Assembly: GCA_021199145.1 (NCBI GenBank)
Contig: JAJQIP010000158.1
Location: 1 to 5,344, forward strand
Source: Porphyromonadaceae bacterium
GTDB lineage: Bacteria > Bacteroidota > Bacteroidia > Bacteroidales > UBA11471
Reading direction: 5' to 3'
DNA: 5,344 bases
Shown here: positions 1 through 3,371 of the stretch, piece by piece
Numbering within the stretch: the stretch's first letter is position 1
Layout of the letters: each line of letters opens with the position of its first letter
The notes under the pieces: model-generated
What the model was told of the DNA's origin: nothing
Database searches by the model: none
Seen by the model: the letters and a program-made list of their open reading frames with translations, nothing else
Made by a program: the position numbers and the translations under genes

Positions 1-4
1 ACCA

Positions 5-20
5 TTAACAAAGTTGTTAA
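5..20. repeat. Short inverted repeat (7-bp arms)
   Basis: TTAACAA at 5-11 and TTGTTAA at 14-20 are perfect reverse complements around the dinucleotide AG. The right arm overlaps the start of a 19-nt direct repeat (17-35). It could be an operator half-site pair or the remains of a hairpin after a gene lying left of the window. No promoter or gene anchors it, so its function is not known. A match of this size in AT-rich DNA can arise by chance. Confidence 0.35.
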
Positions 21-35
21 CCGAACCCTGTTTGC
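17..35 (+). repeat. Imperfect direct repeat, copy 1
   Basis: TTAACCGAACCCTGTTTGC here matches the 19 nt at 105-123 at 16 of 19 positions with no gaps. The differences are C/T at position 5, C/A at position 10 and T/C at position 13. The two copies bracket the large palindrome at 62-99. No function is known. They could be binding sites or traces of a small inserted element. Confidence 0.4.
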
Positions 36-61
36 GTCGCTGTTTATCGAATCATCCAGAA

Positions 62-99
62 AGGATTACAAGGCGGGCTACAGCCCGCCTTGTAATCCT
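62..99. repeat. Perfect long palindrome (18-bp arms)
   Basis: The left arm at 62-79 (AGGATTACAAGGCGGGCT) and the right arm at 82-99 are perfect reverse complements separated only by AC. As RNA it would form a stem of about 17 bp with a four-base loop. The core is very GC-rich and the ends are AT-rich. It lacks the T-run of an ordinary intrinsic terminator: the + strand continues AAAAATTAAT and the - strand continues TTCTGG. It may still terminate a gene lying left of the window, or be a REP-like dispersed palindromic unit. The sequence does not decide between these. Confidence 0.75.
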
Positions 100-104
100 A
101 AAAA

Positions 105-123
105 TTAATCGAAACCCGTTTGC
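105..123 (+). repeat. Imperfect direct repeat, copy 2
   Basis: TTAATCGAAACCCGTTTGC is the second copy of the repeat at 17-35, with 16 of 19 identical bases. It starts six bases after the palindrome ends. The rest of the stretch up to the promoter at 234 shows no convincing gene. The only long open frame there reads through the palindrome from a TTG and has no recognisable protein character. Confidence 0.4.
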
Positions 124-233
124 AAAGGTGGTGGCCGAAATCTGTTATAACGTAGGAGTCAATCGTATCTCACCAAAGGACAATATAAAAAAGATTTTTC
201 TCCCTTTTCCCGATGAAAACCCCGAATTTTTAC

Positions 234-241
234 TATCTTTG
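234..241 (+). promoter_or_regulatory. Bacteroidota -7 promoter box for the ytxH-like gene
   Basis: TATCTTTG matches the Bacteroidota sigma-ABfr -7 consensus TAnnTTTG exactly. It lies 26 nt before the ATG at 268, so transcription would start near 247 and leave a leader of about 20 nt. No clear -33 TTTG is seen at the usual spacing; the nearest T-rich run is at 205-208. The leader before the ATG is A-rich with no Shine-Dalgarno site, as is usual in this phylum. Confidence 0.75.
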
Positions 242-267
242 TAACAAACACATAAAACCACAAAAGT

Positions 268-492
268 ATGAAAGGTACATCGCTATTAGCAGGATTCCTT
301 GCAGGAGCGGCCGTCGGTGCGCTCTTGGGAATACTTTTCGCCCCGGAAAAAGGGGAGGAAACCCGTCAGAAAATCTGTGAGACACTCCGTGAGAACGGTA
401 TTAAGCTGAGCCGCGAAGACATGGAACATCTGGTCAATAAAATCACGGCCAAACTCAAACACGAAAAAGTCGCTGAAAAGAAAGAGGCTTGA
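268..492 (+). CDS. YtxH domain-containing small membrane protein
   Basis: This 74-residue protein has the hallmarks of the YtxH family. A short N-terminus is followed by one Gly/Ala-rich membrane segment at about residues 6-24. Next comes the family signature G-ILFAPEKGEETRQKI at about 21-36, then a charged, probably helical tail rich in Lys and Glu ending KKEA. YtxH proteins are small membrane-anchored proteins linked to general stress in Bacillus, and their molecular role is poorly defined. The predicted topology is a single inner-membrane anchor with a cytoplasmic tail. The start at 268 is well placed, 26 nt after a perfect -7 box. A hairpin follows at 507-543, and two further small genes lie just downstream on the same strand. 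The family call is firm; the physiological role is not shown by the sequence. Confidence 0.88.
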   Translation: MKGTSLLAGFLAGAAVGALLGILFAPEKGEETRQKICETLRENGIKLSREDMEHLVNKITAKLKHEKVAEKKEA

Positions 493-506
493 TTTTCCCC
501 GAAATC

Positions 507-543
507 AGAATCCCGACGGCCTGCTATAGGCCGACGGGATTCT
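507..543 (+). terminator. Hairpin after the ytxH-like gene, possible weak terminator
   Basis: AGAATCCCG at 507-515 pairs with CGGGATTCT at 535-543. An A-A mismatch follows (516/534), then CGGCC at 517-521 pairs with GGCCG at 529-533, around a 7-nt loop. The hairpin begins 14 nt after the stop codon, as expected for a terminator. The tail TTGTGCCATTTTTT is only partly T-rich, so termination may be incomplete and leave partial read-through into the next two genes. Confidence 0.6.
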
Positions 544-571
544 TTGTGCCATTTTTTGAACAGGATTCCCT

Positions 572-958
572 ATGAATACTTCGACAACCCCCTCCCTGCA
601 ACACACCATAACCGAAATAAAACGGTACCTGCTGTTGCATTACAAATGGATAAAGCTCGACGGCATCGAGAAGCTGACCCGCATCACCTCGGCGATTGTG
701 CTCATTTTCGTCTCGATTATCTTCGTCTCCATCATCCTCCTCTACCTCTCTCTCTCGGCAGTACACGCCATGGAACCCCGCATAGGAGTTGTAGCGGCCT
801 ATGCCATCATGGCCGGAATCTTCCTGGTGTTGTTCCTCCTGGTTTGGATTCTGCGCCGTCTCTGCGTGGTGAACCCTATCCTTCGTTTTCTCTATCGAAT
901 CTTCTCTGCCAAAGAGGGGAAAAATGAACTTTTCCCTGACCAAAACGACGAGCTATGA
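572..958 (+). CDS. Phage holin family (holin superfamily III, YqjE-like) membrane protein
   Basis: This is a 128-residue protein with two strongly hydrophobic segments at about residues 39-64 and 71-95. They are joined by a short polar loop (HAMEPR) and flanked by basic N- and C-terminal stretches, so both ends are probably cytoplasmic. Size, two-helix layout and the Arg-rich exit from the second helix (ILRRL) fit the Phage_holin_3_6 / YqjE-type family. Chromosomal members are housekeeping membrane proteins despite the phage name, and nothing here suggests a prophage. The ATG at 572 is the first possible Met after an in-frame TGA at 557-559. The gene overlaps the next one by four bases (ATGA at 955-958), so the two are translationally coupled. 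Its only sign of a promoter of its own is a degenerate box in the hairpin at 539-546. The family call rests on topology and sequence resemblance rather than on catalytic residues. Confidence 0.8.
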   Translation: MNTSTTPSLQHTITEIKRYLLLHYKWIKLDGIEKLTRITSAIVLIFVSIIFVSIILLYLSLSAVHAMEPRIGVVAAYAIMAGIFLVLFLLVWILRRLCVVNPILRFLYRIFSAKEGKNELFPDQNDEL

Positions 959-1197
959 ACACGACAAAAATTACCATGAGTGCGTTGGTCCGGCAAAAAG
1001 CGGAAATCCGGGCTAAAATCTTACGGAAAAACGATGAATTCTCCCGTATCTATTGGGATACGCTCGCCCCGTTCTACCGCTTGGGCAACTCCCCCCTCTC
1101 ACTGCTGAAACATCTCTCGGTGGGATTTGCCTTTTTCAATGGCATCCTCACCAGCGTACGACTGGTCCGAAGGGTAAAGAGTTGGTTTCGTAGATAA
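955..1197 (+). CDS. Small basic protein of unknown function, coupled to the holin-like gene
   Basis: I do not recognise this 80-residue protein as a named family. The N-terminal third (residues 9-27) is a charged, likely helical segment rich in Arg and Lys. A Trp/Tyr/Phe-containing middle (31-43) follows, then a moderately hydrophobic stretch at about 49-66 and a strongly basic end (RLVRRVKSWFRR). This suggests a peripheral or single-pass membrane protein with a positively charged cytoplasmic tail. The start at 955 is chosen because its ATG overlaps the TGA of the holin-like gene, a classic coupled arrangement; an alternative Met lies at 976. By position, size and basic character it is comparable to YqjK in the enterobacterial yqjD-yqjE-yqjK cluster, but I cannot show homology. 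No clear hairpin terminator follows the stop. Confidence 0.75.
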   Translation: MNTTKITMSALVRQKAEIRAKILRKNDEFSRIYWDTLAPFYRLGNSPLSLLKHLSVGFAFFNGILTSVRLVRRVKSWFRR

Positions 1198-1247
1198 CTC
1201 TACCTCCCTATAAACCAACATTTTTAAAAAATCTTCAAAATCGTGTA

Positions 1248-1267
1248 ACAACTTAAAAAAAAGTTGT
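1248..1267. promoter_or_regulatory. Inverted repeat in the lipoprotein promoter, possible operator
   Basis: ACAACTT at 1248-1254 and AAGTTGT at 1261-1267 are perfect reverse complements separated by six A residues. Allowing one extra A in the left arm, the symmetry extends to GTA...TAC. The right arm ends on the first T of the -7 box, so a protein bound here would cover the promoter spacer. This is the position of a repressor operator, but no regulator gene is nearby. AT-rich symmetry of this size also occurs by chance. Confidence 0.35.
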
Positions 1268-1274
1268 ACTTTTG
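1267..1274 (+). promoter_or_regulatory. Bacteroidota -7 promoter box for the lipoprotein gene
   Basis: TACTTTTG fits TAnnTTTG exactly and is followed by GCAGCC. It lies 32 nt before the ATG at 1307, giving an A-rich leader of about 25 nt. The -33 region (near 1241-1246, TCGTGT) is only a poor match to TTTG. An AAGGA at 1300-1304 sits two bases from the ATG, too close to act as a normal Shine-Dalgarno site. Confidence 0.75.
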
Positions 1275-1306
1275 CAGCCGAAAAAGTAACCACTAAAAAA
1301 AGGATT

Positions 1307-2170
1307 ATGAAGAAAAATTTGCTTTATCTGTTGATGTTACTGGCAATGCCATTGACTTTTGCAGCTTGTAGCGATGATGATGACGACGACGTTATTATTG
1401 TAGACCCGACCTTTACACTCGATGCATCGGGCGATTACACAGGAACCATTTCCGTTCCGATGACTTCGAATACACTGGAGCTTCCTATCACCTTTACAGT
1501 TGAACAAGGAGAAGATTCTACCACGCTTTCCATAAACGGCTCGGCGATAACCGTTCCCAGCACAGCTACGGAAACTTCCGTTGAATTGAATGGGGAAGAG
1601 ATAGACGCGACGCTGACTATCAGCTTCATTAGCTTGACTGTCACCTCCCTCACGGGTACGTTGAACAACGAAGGCGTAGCTTCCATTACGATTGAAGCAA
1701 CCCTCTACAACCAGGCGGTAACTGTTGAAATTACGGCCCAAAAAGATGGAACCGATGATGACAATTCTGACGAAGATTCCAGTTCCGAAGCAACGCTGGT
1801 CGATGTGTCGGGAGAATACGAAGGGACGATTGATATATCTCTCTTCGGGCAAACTCTTGCATCTGACGCTATCACCTTCTCGGTAGCTCAAGGTGAGAAT
1901 TCCACAGTTCTCTCTATCGATGACTATCTGGAGTCTCTCGAAAGTACCATTACCCTCGAGGTCGAAATTCCCAGCACCGCCGGTGAGACCACCTTGGAAC
2001 TGAACGGAGATGAATTAGACCTAGAGTCGAACATTATCGGAATAGATATCGTCATCAACTCGATTACTGGGACCTTTACCGCTGAGGGAGAAGGCAGCTT
2101 TACGATTGAGGCTGAAGCTCCTGCCCTCTATCAGGTAGTGACAATCACCGTCGAAGCCCAAAAGAAATAA
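1307..2170 (+). CDS. Predicted surface lipoprotein with two tandem beta-rich (calycin-like) domains
   Basis: The 287-residue product starts with a lipoprotein signal peptide: KKN, then a hydrophobic core at 5-19, then FAAC with the lipidated Cys at 21. Ser22 and six Asp (23-28) follow, the acidic export signal that in Bacteroides directs lipoproteins to the cell surface. The mature part is two diverged copies of one domain, at about 40-147 and 163-287. Shared blocks are SG-Y-GTI, ITF-V-QGE-ST-LSI, PSTA-ET--ELNG-E-D, TGT---EG--S-TIEA and a final V--AQK. An acidic Ser/Asp linker (148-161) joins them. The G-Y-GT opening and alternating beta pattern resemble the calycin-like beta-barrel lipoproteins common in Bacteroides, but that is an inference from pattern. 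The protein has a single Cys and no Arg, His or Trp. The gene is monocistronic, with its own promoter, tandem stops TAA TAG and a strong terminator. Ligand or function is unknown. Confidence 0.85.
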   Translation: MKKNLLYLLMLLAMPLTFAACSDDDDDDVIIVDPTFTLDASGDYTGTISVPMTSNTLELPITFTVEQGEDSTTLSINGSAITVPSTATETSVELNGEEIDATLTISFISLTVTSLTGTLNNEGVASITIEATLYNQAVTVEITAQKDGTDDDNSDEDSSSEATLVDVSGEYEGTIDISLFGQTLASDAITFSVAQGENSTVLSIDDYLESLESTITLEVEIPSTAGETTLELNGDELDLESNIIGIDIVINSITGTFTAEGEGSFTIEAEAPALYQVVTITVEAQKK

Positions 2171-2184
2171 TAGACCATCCGTTA

Positions 2185-2218
2185 AAAAAAACGCGGCTTG
2201 GAAAAGCCGCGTTTTTTT
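2185..2218. terminator. Strong intrinsic terminator after the lipoprotein gene
   Basis: The stem CGCGGCTT (2192-2199) / AAGCCGCG (2204-2211) closes a GGAA tetraloop. It is extended by an A-run (2185-2191) facing seven T (2212-2218). It starts 14 nt after the stop codon. The flanking A and T runs make it bidirectional in principle, although only the + strand has a gene to terminate. It isolates the lipoprotein transcript from the pseudouridine synthase gene. Confidence 0.93.
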
Positions 2219-2266
2219 ATGCCCGTCAGGTGAACGGCCCCGCTTCCTCGATTCCCTCAAAAAGTG

Positions 2267-2274
2267 TATCTTTG
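2267..2274 (+). promoter_or_regulatory. Bacteroidota -7 promoter box for the pseudouridine synthase gene
   Basis: TATCTTTG is a perfect -7 box, followed by CTGCCG. It lies 25 nt before the ATG at 2300. A GTG at 2264 that would extend the reading frame sits upstream of and inside this box, so it should not be in the transcript. No good -33 TTTG is visible. Confidence 0.75.
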
Positions 2275-2299
2275 CTGCCGAATTTCAATACCGAACAAA

Positions 2300-3250
2300 A
2301 TGTCCCGAAATAAGAAAAGTGCTCCCCATACCCCCGATAAGATTCAACGGTTTATAGTGCGGGAAGAGGCCCTGTTGCTCGACTTTTTACGAAAGAGCTT
2401 CCCCGACCGGAGCCGGACCACTGTCAAGTCATTCCTCTCCAACCGCCAGGTGGCGGTCAACGATGCCGCTACGACCAAATTCGACTTTCCACTCCATACC
2501 GGTGACGAAGTCTCGGTGAACTTCACCAAGGGCTACAAGGAGTTCCGTCACCCCCGACTGCAAATCGTCTACGAAGACAAATACCTGATTGTCATCGACA
2601 AGGGATATGGTCTGCTCTCCATGTCGACCGACCGAGTCAAGACCAATACGGCCTACCACATTCTCAACGAACATGTGCGGGAGGAGAACCCGGGCAGCCA
2701 CATCTATATTTTGCACCGGCTCGACCGAGATACTTCGGGCCTGATGATGTTCGCCAAGAGCAAGAGCGTACAAGAGCAGATGCAACAGGCCTGGAACGAA
2801 ATGGTGCTCGACCGCCGCTATGTCGCTGTGGTCGAGGGCGAACCTACACCGCCGAAAGGCGAAATCTCCTCCTACCTGAAAGAGAATGCCGCCTTCCATG
2901 TCTATTCGACCGACGACAAGGAAGATGGCCAGTATGCGCAGACCCGCTACGAAGTGCTCGCCTCCAACGGACAATACTCCCTGGTTGAACTGCAACTGGC
3001 CACCGGCCGCAAAAACCAGATACGGGTGCACCTCCACGATATCGGCCACAGCATTGCCGGTGACCGCAAATATGGGGCGACGACCAATCCGCTCCATCGC
3101 TTGTCCCTGCATGCCAGCCGTTTGCGCTTTGTCCATCCCGTCACTCGGCGGGATATGTTGTTCGAATCTCCCCTCCCGGCAGGCTTCAGGCGGGTGGTCG
3201 GCCAAGGAGAGAAGAAAAGTAAGACGAACGACACACCCAAAGACAAATAA
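2300..3250 (+). CDS. RluA-family rRNA/tRNA pseudouridine synthase
   Basis: The 316-residue enzyme converts specific uridines in structured RNA to pseudouridine in the cytoplasm. An S4-like RNA-binding domain occupies about residues 25-73, with the VKSFLSNRQVAVND core. The RluA-type catalytic domain covers about 91-260. Its signature HRLDRDTSG is at 139-147, with Asp142 as the expected catalytic residue. Other family motifs are GRKNQIRVHL (236-245), GDRKYG (254-259) and LHASRLRFVHP (270-280). The length is usual for the family, and a Lys-rich tail ends the protein. The ATG at 2300 is preferred over an in-frame GTG at 2264, because the GTG lies at the promoter -7 box and the extra residues (YLCCRISIPNK) do not look like family sequence. 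The exact target (23S rRNA site or tRNA) cannot be read from the sequence. The pheT promoter follows four bases after the stop. Confidence 0.93.
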   Translation: MSRNKKSAPHTPDKIQRFIVREEALLLDFLRKSFPDRSRTTVKSFLSNRQVAVNDAATTKFDFPLHTGDEVSVNFTKGYKEFRHPRLQIVYEDKYLIVIDKGYGLLSMSTDRVKTNTAYHILNEHVREENPGSHIYILHRLDRDTSGLMMFAKSKSVQEQMQQAWNEMVLDRRYVAVVEGEPTPPKGEISSYLKENAAFHVYSTDDKEDGQYAQTRYEVLASNGQYSLVELQLATGRKNQIRVHLHDIGHSIAGDRKYGATTNPLHRLSLHASRLRFVHPVTRRDMLFESPLPAGFRRVVGQGEKKSKTNDTPKDK

Positions 3251-3253
3251 TCT

Positions 3254-3261
3254 TATCTTTG
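3254..3261 (+). promoter_or_regulatory. Bacteroidota -7 promoter box for pheT
   Basis: TATCTTTG, a perfect -7 box, begins four bases after the stop of the pseudouridine synthase gene. Transcription would begin near 3266-3268, leaving a leader of about 105 nt before pheT. That is much longer than the 20-25 nt leaders of the other units here. A recognisable -33 TTTG is absent from the 3' end of the preceding gene. Confidence 0.7.
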
Positions 3262-3264
3262 TGT

Positions 3265-3340
3265 GGCCGAAAAGGGGGAGCTTCTTGGGAATAAGCTTTC
3301 AAGGCCGTCGGTAACGACGGAGCGGCACCGCTTTTCGGGC
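3265..3340 (+). promoter_or_regulatory. Structured 5' leader of pheT (predicted four-helix junction)
   Basis: Four local pairings fit together. P1 pairs CCGAAAAG (3267-3274) with CTTTTCGG (3331-3338). P2 pairs GGGAGCTT (3276-3283) with AAGCTTTC (3293-3300), including two G-U pairs, around a 9-nt loop. P3 is CCGTCG-GTAA-CGACGG (3305-3320), a perfect stem with a GNRA-type loop. P4 is AGCG-GCAC-CGCT (3321-3332). P4 and the inner two pairs of P1 compete for 3331-3332. The structure begins at the predicted transcript start and ends 32 nt before pheT, which suggests regulation of this aminoacyl-tRNA synthetase. I do not recognise it as a known riboswitch, tRNA or attenuator. The fold is by hand, with no energy calculation or covariation. 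Confidence 0.5.
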
Positions 3341-3371
3341 GACACGACACAACGGAAATAAATCATTCGCT

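Noticed and set aside
14..244. 76-aa open frame on the + strand starting with TTG
   Set aside because: It reads through the perfect palindrome and the promoter box, has no start context, and its product resembles no protein family.
261..268. CAAAAGTA, which on the - strand reads TACTTTTG, a -7 box match
   Set aside because: There is no -33 element and no minus-strand gene in 1-260. A match of six fixed bases in AT-rich sequence is expected by chance.
524..943. 139-aa antisense open frame opposite the holin-like gene
   Set aside because: Low-complexity Glu/Asp/His product typical of the complement of a membrane-protein gene. The + strand frame has two clear TM segments and a coupled downstream gene.
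572..958. Phage origin suggested by the holin family name
   Set aside because: No other phage genes, integrase or attachment sites are present. Chromosomal YqjE-like members are common housekeeping proteins, and the neighbour is a YtxH gene.
1337..1891. 184-aa antisense open frame opposite the lipoprotein gene
   Set aside because: It is the complement of a gene with a clear signal peptide, promoter and terminator, and no promoter serves the minus strand.
2429..3205. 258-aa antisense open frame opposite the pseudouridine synthase gene
   Set aside because: It is a shadow of the real gene caused by codon bias. It has no promoter and no recognisable domains, and the + strand frame carries all RluA motifs.
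3265..3340. A tRNA gene, because the pheT leader can be drawn as a cloverleaf
   Set aside because: No T-arm GTTCGAATC-type sequence, no 7-nt anticodon loop, no correct D-arm and no CCA end. Arm lengths do not fit a tRNA.
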